A DNA stretch of 64,000 nucleotides, taken from positions 1 to 64,000 of the forward strand of contig JAZQZC010000036.1 in NCBI GenBank assembly GCA_045633845.1, written 5' to 3'. This stretch comes from RGIG4708 sp045633845 (GTDB taxonomy: Bacteria > Bacillota > Clostridia > UMGS1810). A program made the translations under genes and the position numbers. Below are positions 26,560 to 34,137 of the stretch, in pieces. Every line of letters starts with the position of its first letter. The stretch's first letter is position 1. The notes under the pieces are model-generated. The model did no database searches. It saw nothing but the letters and a program-made list of their open reading frames with translations, and was not told the origin of the DNA.

Positions 26560-28917
26560 TTATTTCATCAACATCTCATTATATTGCTCTCTTGTTATAA
26601 GCACCTGACGAGGCTTGTTGCCGTCAAGCTCGGATATTATTCCGCGTCGTTCCATCTGGTCTATAATGCTTCCTGCTCTGTTGTAGCCTATGCGAAATCT
26701 CCTTTGCAAGAGAGATGTGGATATTGTACCACTGTCTACCGCCATTTCGATTGCCTCGGGCAGCAGCTCGTCTGCATCACCCGGGTCTTGTCCGTCGGGC
26801 TCGTAGTGTTCTTCGCTCTCAAGCTGCTCTATAACAGTTTCGTCATAAGACGGTGTATAGTCGCTGGAGACAGCCTCCACAACTTTTTTAACGTCGCCGT
26901 CCGATACAAATGCACACTGCATACGGCTTGGCTTTGTTTCGCCAACAGGCATATAAAGCATATCACCTTTGCCTATAAGCTTTTCGGCGCCGCCCATATC
27001 AAGAATTGTTTGCGAATCACGCACCGACGCAACCATAAACGAAATACGGCTGGGTACATTGGCTTTAATGTTACCTGTAATAAATTTTACAACAGGTCGC
27101 TGTGTTGCAATTACAAGGTGCATACCTGCAGCGCGGGCAAGCTGAGCAATACGGCAAACATAGTTTTCTACATCGCCGGGGGCAACCATCATAAGGTCGG
27201 CAAACTCGTCTATGAGTATAACAATAGACGGCATTTTGCCCTCGGGAGTCCCGTTGCGCTCCATAAGCTCGTTGTAGCCCTGAATGTTACGCACATTGTT
27301 TTGCTCAAAAATTGAGTATCGCTCGGTCATTTCTTTAACTGCCCAGCCAAGAGCACCTGTGGCTTTTTTTGCATCCTTAACCACAGGGATAAGCAGGTGG
27401 GGAATACCGTTGTACACGCCAAGCTCAACCTGCTTGGGGTCTATCATAACAAGCTTTACTTCGTTTGGGTCTGCCTTGTACAAAAGGCTTATTACAAGTG
27501 TGTTTATGCATACACTCTTACCTGCACCTGTAGCACCTGCAATAAGCAAGTGGGGCATTTTTGCAAGGTCCATAATAATGGGCTTTCCGCTTATGTCTTT
27601 GCCCAGTGCAACCGCAAGCTTTGAGGGGTGATTTTTAAATTCGTCACTCTCGAGTACATCGCGCAGCATAACGTCGCTTCTGTTTTTGTTTGCAAGCTCA
27701 ATTCCTATTGTGGTTTTGCCGGGTATTGGTGCAACCATAACGTCTTTTTCTGCCGCAAGGGCAAGAGCAAGGTCTTTTGAAAGTGAGGTTATCTGGCTAA
27801 CCTTAACACCCTCGGCAGGCTTAACCTCGTAGCGTGTAATTGTGGGGCCCTGGCTGATTTCCACAACGCTTGCATCTACCTTAAAGCTGTGGAGTGTTTC
27901 AACAAGCTGACGTGCATTTTGCTGAAGCTCCTCGCTTGATGCACCAGGTCCTGCGGCTCTTTTTGGCTTTGAAAGCAAGTCGAGCTGCGGGTAGTTGTAC
28001 TGCAAAATCAAATCATTCTTTTCGGCTGCGGTTGTTTCCATCTCGCGCTTTATTTCGCAGTCAAGCTGCTCTTTTTCCTGCTCGGTAAGTCGCGGTTCAA
28101 CCTCTGGCTCGGCAGCAACCTCGTGGTCGATGTATTCTTTTTCGCCGTTGGCTTTTATAATTTCTTTTCCTGCCTCTGTGTTTATTGTAATGTCGTTCGG
28201 CATAACTTCAAACTGCTCTTCAACAGCCTTGATTTCCTGTTCTGCCTGTGCAACCTTTTTCTTGTCAACCTTTACCACTGTGTGAGCAACAGGGTTAAAT
28301 TCTTCGTCTGCTTCTTTTCGGTTTTCTTCTTTTATGGTGTCAATATCCTCTTTTATGTGACGTGCAGTGCCTGTAATCATACGGATAATACTATTTATCA
28401 CTTTTACAATGGAAATATTGAATATTGCTATACAAAGTATTATAAACAGTGCAAAAAACAAAATATTTGCTCCTACTGAGCCAAGAAGTGCCTGCATAGG
28501 CATACCAATGCTTGCACCTATAAGTCCGCCGCTTGGGTGAAGCTGTGCGTATGTATAGTACATTGCGTATTCCATACCGCTGCTTGAGGCCAAAATCATA
28601 TGGAATATTGCGGTAAGGTCAATAAATGCAACGCCCGAGAGTATCATCTTTTTGCTTATTCCGTTTTTTTCGGGAGCAAACAGGCAGTATACCGTTGCTG
28701 CAATTGCGGCAACAGGCAGCAAATATGCACAGTAGCCAAACAATCCCATAAAGCATTCGGATATAAAGCCGCCTACTGCACCGCCGCTTCCCGAATAGAT
28801 GCTTATTGCAAAAAATATGCTTGCTGCAATTATGCAGACAGCAGTGATTTCAAATGATGCTGTACTTTTTGGGGCAGTACTTTTTACCTGCCTCTTTTTA
28901 GTGCTTTTTTTAGCCAT
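26560..28917 (-). CDS. ftsK: DNA translocase FtsK/SpoIIIE
   Basis: A 785-residue septal DNA pump. About four transmembrane helices lie in residues 25-180, followed by an acidic linker (to about 320), the RecA-like motor with Walker A GATGAGKS and Walker B IVILIDEFADLMM, and a C-terminal gamma winged-helix domain (LLQRRFRIGYNRAGSIIDQM) that reads chromosome orientation sequences. In spore formers this protein also moves the chromosome into the forespore. ATG 28917 follows GAGGA. Between it and rho sits the inserted element at 28956. Confidence 0.94.
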   Translation of the reverse strand: MAKKSTKKRQVKSTAPKSTASFEITAVCIIAASIFFAISIYSGSGGAVGGFISECFMGLFGYCAYLLPVAAIAATVYCLFAPEKNGISKKMILSGVAFIDLTAIFHMILASSSGMEYAMYYTYAQLHPSGGLIGASIGMPMQALLGSVGANILFFALFIILCIAIFNISIVKVINSIIRMITGTARHIKEDIDTIKEENRKEADEEFNPVAHTVVKVDKKKVAQAEQEIKAVEEQFEVMPNDITINTEAGKEIIKANGEKEYIDHEVAAEPEVEPRLTEQEKEQLDCEIKREMETTAAEKNDLILQYNYPQLDLLSKPKRAAGPGASSEELQQNARQLVETLHSFKVDASVVEISQGPTITRYEVKPAEGVKVSQITSLSKDLALALAAEKDVMVAPIPGKTTIGIELANKNRSDVMLRDVLESDEFKNHPSKLAVALGKDISGKPIIMDLAKMPHLLIAGATGAGKSVCINTLVISLLYKADPNEVKLVMIDPKQVELGVYNGIPHLLIPVVKDAKKATGALGWAVKEMTERYSIFEQNNVRNIQGYNELMERNGTPEGKMPSIVILIDEFADLMMVAPGDVENYVCRIAQLARAAGMHLVIATQRPVVKFITGNIKANVPSRISFMVASVRDSQTILDMGGAEKLIGKGDMLYMPVGETKPSRMQCAFVSDGDVKKVVEAVSSDYTPSYDETVIEQLESEEHYEPDGQDPGDADELLPEAIEMAVDSGTISTSLLQRRFRIGYNRAGSIIDQMERRGIISELDGNKPRQVLITREQYNEMLMK

Positions 28918-28955
28918 TTTAATTCCTCGCTTATTTTTTTCTGAAGGTTTCCATA

Positions 28956-29229
28956 GTGTGACAGGATTCGAACTCTCAATGCCTGACATCTGAAATTTTT
29001 GAAATCTTTCAGTTTGTCGGTTTTGACGGGCGTCAGCCCGCCTGCAACCTGTCGCACTGAAATCTCAACAAAAATTTCAAGATGGCAGGTGCAAAGCAGT
29101 TTCACATAGAAAAATTCTTCTGAAACAAGGTAAATTACGAAGGGAATACTTGCGTATTTTCAAGGAATTTACCGATGTTTTAGGTGAATTTTTTATGTGA
29201 AACCAATGTTGGTTCGAGTCCTGTCACAC
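28956..29229. mobile_element. 274-bp structured MITE-like element, copy 1 (in the end of rho)
   Basis: Terminal inverted repeats of 18 bp (GTGTGACAGGATTCGAAC and GTTCGAGTCCTGTCACAC, one mismatch) are flanked by TA on both sides (28954-28955, 29230-29231), suggesting a TA target duplication as made by IS630/Tc1-mariner transposases. The interior is two foldback arms, one capped by CGGGC-GTCA-GCCCG (TGAC loop on the minus strand). A second copy of the same length, in the opposite orientation, is at 50827, and a diverged relative is at 62219. It encodes no protein of its own. It was inserted in the last codons of rho, and its sequence now supplies the rho C-terminus and stop. Confidence 0.88.
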
Positions 29230-30529
29230 TAAGTTCTTTGTTACTTTTTGTTTTTAATAAGTTTGCAATCAGGGTTTCGGTAACATCGGCACCGCCGTTG
29301 CCTGACAGGCTTCGCCTTAATGCCCACGAAAATTCTTTTTCGCTTTTGGAGAGGATTAGCTCGTCTTTTCGTGTGCCAGATTTGTAAATGTCAATTGCAG
29401 GGAATATTCTGCGCTCCGAAAGCCGTCTGTCAAGGTGAACCTCCATATTGCCTGTGCCTTTAAATTCTTCAAAAATTACATCGTCCATTCTGCTGCCTGT
29501 TTCGATAAGGGCAGTTGCAAGGATGGTAAGGCTGCCGCCTTTTTCGATGTTTCGAGCCGCACCAAAAAACTTTTTGGGCTTGTGCAGTGCAGCAGGGTCA
29601 ATGCCGCCCGAGAGTGTTTTGCCTGTAGACGGAACAGTAAGGTTGTACGCTCTTGCAAGCCTTGTAATGCTGTCAAGGAGAATTACCACATCCTGTCCGT
29701 GCTCAACAAGGCGCTGTGCACGCTCCAAAACCATCTCGGCAACCTTTATGTGGTGCTCAGGCAGCTCGTCAAAGGTAGAATAAATAACCTCGCCGTCTAT
29801 TGAGCGCTTCATATCGGTAACCTCTTCAGGTCTTTCGTCTATAAGCAAAACAATCAGGTTTACCTCGGGGTTGTTTTTGCTGATGCTGTTGGCAATGGAT
29901 TTGAGCAGGGTGGTTTTGCCCGCCTTTGGCGGAGCAACAATCATACCTCGCTGACCCTTGCCTATGGGAGCAATAATGTCTACAAGACGCATTGCGTGGT
30001 TGTCTGGCTCTGCTTCAAGGCGTATCCTCTCGTTTGGATACACAGGGGTGAGCACGTCAAAGGGCTTGCGGTTGATTGCCTTGTCGAGAGTGTCGCCGTT
30101 TATATCCTTTACATATATAAGTGCGTCGGAACGCTCTCTGTCATTTTTTGGTCGGCATATGCCGTGAACCATATCGCCTGTCTTAAGACGAAAACGTCTT
30201 ATCTGAACAGGTGATACATATGTATCGTCGTCTGTAGACAAATAATTTTCACCGCGCAAAAAACCATACCCATCCTCGCAAAGCTCCAGTATACCTGTAA
30301 CCTCGTAGGTGTTATTTTGATTTTCGTTTTCGTTTTGGGGGGCTTTTTCGGCAGGAGTACCGTCGGGTATCTGTTCGGGGAGTGCTTGGTCGGTTTGTAA
30401 ATCTTTATCGGACAACAAGTTTATAAGCTCGTCTTTTTTCAGCTTGCTTATGCTTTTGATGCCCTTTTCTTTTGCAAGCTCCTTGAGGCTTGCAAGTGAC
30501 ATTTTTTGCAATTCGTTTTTTGTGCTCAT
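29180..30529 (-). CDS. rho: transcription termination factor Rho, with C-terminal tail replaced by an inserted element
   Basis: A 449-residue hexameric RNA helicase that ends transcription. N-terminal Rho domain (LKELAKEKGIKSISKLKKDE), cold-shock RNA-binding domain (GYGFLRGENYL), Walker A PPKAGKTTLL, VLLIDERPEEVTDM and the Q/R loops (SGGIDPAALHKPKKFFGAAR, LDRRLSERR) are all intact. The last 16 residues (SVTGLEPTLVSHKKFT) and the stop lie in the MITE-like element. Joining the flanks with a single TA gives NKELMETFRKK and a stop, the likely original end. The catalytic core is complete, so Rho is probably functional. ftsK follows downstream, possibly on the same transcript through the element. 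Confidence 0.95.
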   Translation of the reverse strand: MSTKNELQKMSLASLKELAKEKGIKSISKLKKDELINLLSDKDLQTDQALPEQIPDGTPAEKAPQNENENQNNTYEVTGILELCEDGYGFLRGENYLSTDDDTYVSPVQIRRFRLKTGDMVHGICRPKNDRERSDALIYVKDINGDTLDKAINRKPFDVLTPVYPNERIRLEAEPDNHAMRLVDIIAPIGKGQRGMIVAPPKAGKTTLLKSIANSISKNNPEVNLIVLLIDERPEEVTDMKRSIDGEVIYSTFDELPEHHIKVAEMVLERAQRLVEHGQDVVILLDSITRLARAYNLTVPSTGKTLSGGIDPAALHKPKKFFGAARNIEKGGSLTILATALIETGSRMDDVIFEEFKGTGNMEVHLDRRLSERRIFPAIDIYKSGTRKDELILSKSEKEFSWALRRSLSGNGGADVTETLIANLLKTKSNKELSVTGLEPTLVSHKKFT

Positions 30530-30565
30530 ACAATTACTCCGTTAAATAAATTATTTATTATAATA

Positions 30566-30594
30566 AGTATATCACAATTGTGCAATTAATGCAA
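30566..30594 (-). promoter_or_regulatory. promoter of rho
   Basis: On the minus strand TTGCAT (30594-30589), 17 bp, TATACT (30571-30566). The -35 box is moderate and the -10 box good. The gap to the divergent yihY gene is otherwise very AT-rich. Confidence 0.6.
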
Positions 30595-30695
30595 ATAACA
30601 AAAAAGTTACATTTTTTAAAAATAACACTAGAAAATATTATTATAATAATGTATAATAAAATTATAATATATAAATTGCGGTGGTGCAACGGTTT

Positions 30696-31493
30696 ATGAA
30701 AAAAATTTATAATTATTTACATATGCTTGTACAAAAAATCCTGGATGATGAAATGCTGCTTAGAGCATCAAGCGTCAGCTTTTATATTTTGCTTGCGTTT
30801 TTTCCTTTTGTAATTATTGTATTTTTGCTAAGCACATTTATCAGCCCCACAATAAGCAATTGGCTCCTTCATGCTATTGAGGTATTCCCCGATGATGTGG
30901 AGATCATCATAACAAGCCTTGTTACCAATGCCGAAATCAGCAGTGCGCTCATTTTTGCCCTGGTGGGTGTTTCGGTATGGACACTTTCAAGCGCTCTTGT
31001 TACGCTTTCAAATTCACTCAATGTGTTTTACAAGGTAAAGGAAACAAGGAGTTATATAATAACACGCCTCCTTGCAATACTGTGGGCAATTTTGTTTTTT
31101 GTGCTTATTGTTTCTATTATGGTTATTGTTGTATTTGGTGATTTGATTTTGGGTATGCTGTATCGGCATTTTGGTATAGAGCCTCACGGACTTGCGCTTG
31201 AGCTTGCGGGGTATGCAACTCTTTATATAATAGTAACTTTTTTAATTGCGGTTATATACAAATTTGTACCTAATATAAAGATTGTATTCACTTCGGTTAT
31301 AAAGGGTTCGGCAATAACAACGCTTTTGTGGGTGGTTTCATCTTATGTATTTTCTATATATGTAAACAATTTTGCGAGGTACCATCTTCTTTACGGCTCT
31401 ATTGCAGGTATTATTATTCTTGTAACGTGGATATATATAACCTCAATGGTTTTGCTGCTCGGTGGCGAAATAAATGCATTATCTCAAAAATAA
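30696..31493 (+). CDS. YihY/BrkB-family inner-membrane protein
   Basis: A 265-residue integral membrane protein with about six transmembrane segments. The family pattern is present: LLRASSVSFYILLAFFPFVI at the start, then LSNSLNVFYKVKETRS and, near the end, RYHLLYGSIAGIIILVTWIY followed by LLLGGEINA. The family was once called ribonuclease BN by mistake; its function is unknown. The frame allows a GTG at 30681, but ATG 30696 is slightly better placed after GCGGTGG; the start remains uncertain. It is divergent from rho. Confidence 0.85.
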   Translation: MKKIYNYLHMLVQKILDDEMLLRASSVSFYILLAFFPFVIIVFLLSTFISPTISNWLLHAIEVFPDDVEIIITSLVTNAEISSALIFALVGVSVWTLSSALVTLSNSLNVFYKVKETRSYIITRLLAILWAILFFVLIVSIMVIVVFGDLILGMLYRHFGIEPHGLALELAGYATLYIIVTFLIAVIYKFVPNIKIVFTSVIKGSAITTLLWVVSSYVFSIYVNNFARYHLLYGSIAGIIILVTWIYITSMVLLLGGEINALSQK

Positions 31494-31516
31494 TTTGAAA
31501 ATTTTTCAAAAAACAC

Positions 31517-31545
31517 TTGCAAATTGTGTTTTTATTTGATACAAT
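31517..31545 (+). promoter_or_regulatory. sigma-A promoter of rpmB
   Basis: TTGCAA (31517-31522), 17 bp, TACAAT (31540-31545), about 60 bases ahead of the rpmB start. Confidence 0.75.
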
Positions 31546-31605
31546 ATACCTTGTGTTTATTTGAAATGATATATTTTTATGAATTTTAGCAGGAGGTGCA
31601 TATAC

Positions 31606-31794
31606 ATGGCAAAGTGTGAAATTTGCGGTAAGGGTGTTACTTTTGGTATTAAAGTAAGCCACTCTCACAGAAGATCAAACAGAACTTGGAAAGCAAACGT
31701 AAGATCAGTAAAGGCTGTAGTTAACGGTACACCTAAAAAGATTAATGTTTGCACAAGCTGCTTGCGTTCAAACAAGGTAACAAGAGCCGTTTGA
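31606..31794 (+). CDS. rpmB: 50S ribosomal protein L28
   Basis: A 62-residue ribosomal protein beginning MAKCEICGKG, with the body HSHRRSNRTWKANV and CTSCLRS near the end. The two CxxC pairs make this the zinc-binding form of L28. ATG 31606 follows a strong GGAGGTG; an in-frame upstream ATG at 31579 is not supported. It is monocistronic with its own promoter and terminator. In Bacillus rpmB also sits next to spoVM on the opposite strand, as here. Confidence 0.97.
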   Translation: MAKCEICGKGVTFGIKVSHSHRRSNRTWKANVRSVKAVVNGTPKKINVCTSCLRSNKVTRAV

Positions 31795-31819
31795 TTGCAT
31801 CAATTATTTATAGAAAATC

Positions 31820-31849
31820 GCAGGGCGCATATAGCAGCCCTGCTTTTTT
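31820..31849 (+). terminator. terminator after rpmB
   Basis: A 7-bp GC-rich stem (GCAGGGC with GCCCTGC) with a ten-base loop is followed by TTTTTTC. Confidence 0.88.
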
Positions 31850-31859
31850 CTGTTTTTAA

Positions 31860-31928
31860 CTACATTCTGAAAATTGCTTTCAAAAATTTTCTCATTAGCT
31901 TTGGTGCAGTAAGTACAACTATTTTCAT
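31860..31928 (-). CDS. spoVM: stage V sporulation protein SpoVM (22 residues)
   Basis: A 22-residue open frame, MKIVVLTAPKLMRKFLKAIF plus RM, preceded by AGAGGTGA at good spacing. It matches SpoVM in size, amphipathic helix pattern and the proline at position 9, which in Bacillus is critical for recognising forespore membrane curvature. SpoVM anchors SpoIVA to begin spore coat assembly. The neighbour rpmB on the opposite strand is the same as in Bacillus subtilis. It lies 16 bases after the gene at 31945, and the two probably form an operon. Confidence 0.88.
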   Translation of the reverse strand: MKIVVLTAPKLMRKFLKAIFRM

Positions 31929-31944
31929 ATTAAATTCACCTCTG

Positions 31945-32097
31945 TTATGACCAATAATAGCACCAACACAATATACCAAGCAATATACCCTCAACAATGG
32001 CTATTATTATCGGAGGGAAAACAAATGCCAGAAACATCCCTGCCACAAACCCCATAATAATGCAGCCGCATATTCTGTGATGAAATTTTTTGAACAT
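31945..32097 (-). CDS. small hydrophobic protein of 50 residues encoded with spoVM
   Basis: A 50-residue open frame with a strong ribosome-binding site (CGGAGGTG, then AATACA and ATG). Residues 1-8 are basic (MFKKFHHR), followed by two hydrophobic stretches: CIIMGFVAGMFLAFVF, then after a double proline IIIAIVEGILLGILCW. It should be a small two-helix membrane protein. I do not recognise a named family. Its stop overlaps the region of the spoVM ribosome-binding site, so translation of the two is probably coupled and a sporulation role is plausible. Confidence 0.78.
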   Translation of the reverse strand: MFKKFHHRICGCIIMGFVAGMFLAFVFPPIIIAIVEGILLGILCWCYYWS

Positions 32098-32168
32098 TGT
32101 ATTCACCTCCGGTTATTGTAATATATTCTTGAAAAACCCATCTTGTCACAAAAAATTAAATTATATAA

Positions 32169-32197
32169 TTGACAAAAGTGCATACGATATATATAAT
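32169..32197 (+). promoter_or_regulatory. consensus sigma-A promoter of acpP-rnc
   Basis: TTGACA (32169-32174), exactly 17 bp, TATAAT (32192-32197): a perfect consensus match, 34 bases before the acpP start. Confidence 0.9.
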
Positions 32198-32230
32198 ATA
32201 TTTAGCATATTTTAGATGGAGGTGAAATTA

Positions 32231-32461
32231 ATGGAATTTGAAACAATAAAAAGAATTCTTGTAGAACAGTTGGGAGTGTCTGAAGATGAAATCACACTTG
32301 ATTCTACATTTGAAAATGATTTGGGTGCAGATTCACTCGACCTTGTTGAAATTTTGATGGCACTTGAAGAAGAATACGGCTTTGAAGTATCTGAAGACGA
32401 AGTTGAAGGAATTGATACTGTTGGCAAAGCGGTAGAATACATCAAGGCACATGCCGAATAA
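32231..32461 (+). CDS. acpP: acyl carrier protein
   Basis: A 76-residue acidic protein carrying the phosphopantetheine-attachment motif LGADSLDLVE (serine near residue 36). It holds growing acyl chains in fatty-acid synthesis. ATG 32231 follows GGAGGTG; the frame's earlier start at 32216 is inside that region. It is followed 11 bases later by rnc, the same order as acpP-rnc in many Firmicutes, but no fab genes lie upstream. Confidence 0.97.
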   Translation: MEFETIKRILVEQLGVSEDEITLDSTFENDLGADSLDLVEILMALEEEYGFEVSEDEVEGIDTVGKAVEYIKAHAE

Positions 32462-32472
32462 GGAGAATATTA

Positions 32473-33159
32473 ATGAAGAGTAATCTGGCACAGCTGGAAC
32501 AAAAGCTCGGATATAAATTTAAAAACCCAAAGCTGCTTACACAAGCACTGTGTCACAAATCATATATAAATGAAAGTGATGGCAGCATCAAGTCGTACGA
32601 AAGACTTGAGTTTTTGGGCGATTCGGTATTGGGAGTTGTTGTCAGCCGATACATATACGATAACTATGCATCGTTTCCCGAGGGTGAGCTAACAAAGCTT
32701 CGGGCAGCTGTTGTGTGCGAAAGGTCGCTTTCGCAGCTGGCACGCAACCTTAATATGGGAGAGTATATATATTTAAGCAAAGGCGAAATGCAAAGCGGAG
32801 GGGCAGACAAGGATGCTATACTTTGCGATGTGTTTGAAGCGGTAATTGCAGCAATATATCTCGACAGTAATATGGAAAAAGCGCGCACGTTTATATTAAA
32901 CAATCTTGCCGATATAATACAAAAGCAGGCGCAGCTCGGCAGTGACTTAAACGATTACAAAACAACCCTGCAGGAAATTGTGCAGCAAGACGGCGGCACT
33001 GTTGAATACAAAATTGTTTCGGAATCGGGGCCCGACCACGCCAAGCAGTATGAGGCAGCTGTGTATGTAAACGGAAGCAGTGTTGCATTGGGCAGCGGCG
33101 GCAGCAAAAAGAAGGCACAGCAGGATGCCGCAAAAAATGCAATTAAACTAATAAAATGA
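32473..33159 (+). CDS. rnc: ribonuclease III
   Basis: A 228-residue double-stranded-RNA endonuclease for rRNA and mRNA processing. The signature ERLEFLGDSVLGVV (near 42-55) and CDVFEAVIAAIYLD supply the metal-binding acidic residues. The C-terminal double-stranded RNA-binding domain runs from NDYKTTLQEIVQ to KKAQQDAAKNAIKLI. It is co-transcribed with acpP and ends at a terminator; smc and ftsY, often found next, are absent. Confidence 0.97.
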   Translation: MKSNLAQLEQKLGYKFKNPKLLTQALCHKSYINESDGSIKSYERLEFLGDSVLGVVVSRYIYDNYASFPEGELTKLRAAVVCERSLSQLARNLNMGEYIYLSKGEMQSGGADKDAILCDVFEAVIAAIYLDSNMEKARTFILNNLADIIQKQAQLGSDLNDYKTTLQEIVQQDGGTVEYKIVSESGPDHAKQYEAAVYVNGSSVALGSGGSKKKAQQDAAKNAIKLIK

Positions 33160-33171
33160 ATAATAAGCTAA

Positions 33172-33208
33172 AACAGCATTCTCATTAAATTGAGGATGCT
33201 GTTTTTTT
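33172..33208 (+). terminator. terminator after rnc
   Basis: A 13-bp stem (AACAGCATTCTCA with TGAGGATGCTGTT, one G-U pair) is followed by a seven-T run. Confidence 0.9.
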
Positions 33209-33210
33209 GT

Positions 33211-33483
33211 GGTGACAGAGTGATAAGAGGGGTGACAGTGGGGAAGTTCCTTTGCAAAAGGTGCGTCCCCATCTGTCACAGGTTAGTGTTTGCCATATGT
33301 TCGCACAACAAGCGAGGACACACCTCTTACGAGGAATGTCCCCGTTGTCATGCGAACATCCCCATTTGTCACAGTTTAGTGTTTGCCATATGTTCGCACA
33401 ACAAGCGAGGACACACCTCTTACGAGGAATGTCCCCGTTGTCATGCGAACATCCCCATTTGTCAAAACATCCCCGTTTGTCAC
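33211..33483. repeat. GGGGAC/GTCCCC palindromic repeat cluster 3 with a 93-bp tandem duplication
   Basis: It begins with a GTGACAG fragment and a full GTTCCTTTGCAAAAGGTGCG module. Two copies of a 93-bp unit follow (about 33278-33370 and 33371-33463), each containing GTTCGCACAACAAGCGAGGA, ATGTCCCCGTTGTCATGCG and CATCCCC, with only about two differences. A partial third end (ACATCCCCGTTTGTCAC) closes the cluster. No gene is credible here. The following bases to mraZ hold a 12-bp perfect hairpin (33502-33540), a promoter and an operator. Confidence 0.87.
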
Positions 33484-33586
33484 TTGCTCTTTTGTGTAAA
33501 ATTGTTAAAAAGTGCGTTTGCGTTTGTGACTTTTTAACAAAAATGCAAAAAAAGCGAAAAATCACAAAAAAATTTTGCATTAGCTA

Positions 33587-33615
33587 TTGCAAAAGTGCCA
33601 AAAATGGTTTAAAAT
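33587..33615 (+). promoter_or_regulatory. promoter of the mraZ division/cell-wall cluster
   Basis: TTGCAA (33587-33592), 17 bp, TAAAAT (33610-33615). The predicted start of transcription falls at the edge of the GTGGT repeat array. Confidence 0.65.
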
Positions 33616-33625
33616 TTAGTTATTA

Positions 33626-33660
33626 GTGGTGATTTGTGGTACAAAGTGGTTAAAAGTGGT
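33626..33660 (+). promoter_or_regulatory. probable MraZ operator: four GTGGT boxes at 10-bp spacing
   Basis: GTGGT occurs at 33626, 33636, 33646 and 33656, each exactly ten bases apart, between the promoter and the mraZ start. MraZ proteins of E. coli and mycoplasmas bind direct repeats of a TGGGN/GTGGG-like box with five-base spacers upstream of their own gene. The same period and position make this an autoregulatory operator. The box differs slightly (GTGGT). Confidence 0.82.
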
Positions 33661-33687
33661 AAATTTTATTTGAAATGAGGTGAGAAA

Positions 33688-34122
33688 ATGTTCACAGGGG
33701 AGTACCGTCACAGCGTTGATACAAAGGGCAGAGTCATTATGCCTGCCAAATTCCGCGAGACACTTGGCAACAAGTTCTTTTTGACGCGCGGACTTGACGG
33801 CAATCTGCAGATTTATTCATACGACGAATGGATGAAGGTGTGTGAAAAGCTCAGCAGCCTTCCTACCTTGGTGGACAAAAACTCACGTGCACTTTCAAGA
33901 CACTTGTTATCGGGATGCGTTGAGTGTGAAGTAGACAAGCAGGGCAGAATACTCATTCCGTCATCACTTCGTATCAGTGCAAAAATAGATAAAGACGTTG
34001 TGGTAATCGGCAACGGCAACAAGGTGGAAATATGGAGCAGCGAGGTATGGGATGGCTACATTGACGAAATAGACACCGACCAGATTGCCCAAAACCTTTG
34101 TAACCTTGGCATAATGATTTAA
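33688..34122 (+). CDS. mraZ: transcriptional regulator MraZ
   Basis: A 144-residue AbrB-like DNA-binding protein with two half-domains, each with the DXXXR-type motif (YRHSVDTKGRVIMPAKFRE and VECEVDKQGRILIPSSLR). It assembles into rings and binds repeats before its own gene. It heads the division and cell-wall cluster, and a matching repeat array lies just upstream. The start follows GAGGTGAG. Confidence 0.96.
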   Translation: MFTGEYRHSVDTKGRVIMPAKFRETLGNKFFLTRGLDGNLQIYSYDEWMKVCEKLSSLPTLVDKNSRALSRHLLSGCVECEVDKQGRILIPSSLRISAKIDKDVVVIGNGNKVEIWSSEVWDGYIDEIDTDQIAQNLCNLGIMI

Positions 34123-34137
34123 TTCGGCGGTATAATT

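Noticed and set aside
26362..27315. Open frame of 317 codons on the plus strand opposite ygiQ and ftsK
   Set aside because: It lies entirely antisense to two well-supported genes and has cysteine/histidine-rich composition typical of a shadow frame.
28956..29229. tRNA gene suggested by TTCGANTCC at the element ends
   Set aside because: No T-stem, anticodon arm or acceptor stem can be formed around either end.
32098..32165. Sigma-E promoter for the spoVM pair
   Set aside because: ATATTACAAT on the minus strand resembles a -10 box, but no matching -35 at 14-15 bp was convincing.
33278..33463. CRISPR array
   Set aside because: The two 93-bp units are adjacent and nearly identical with no spacers, and no cas genes are present.
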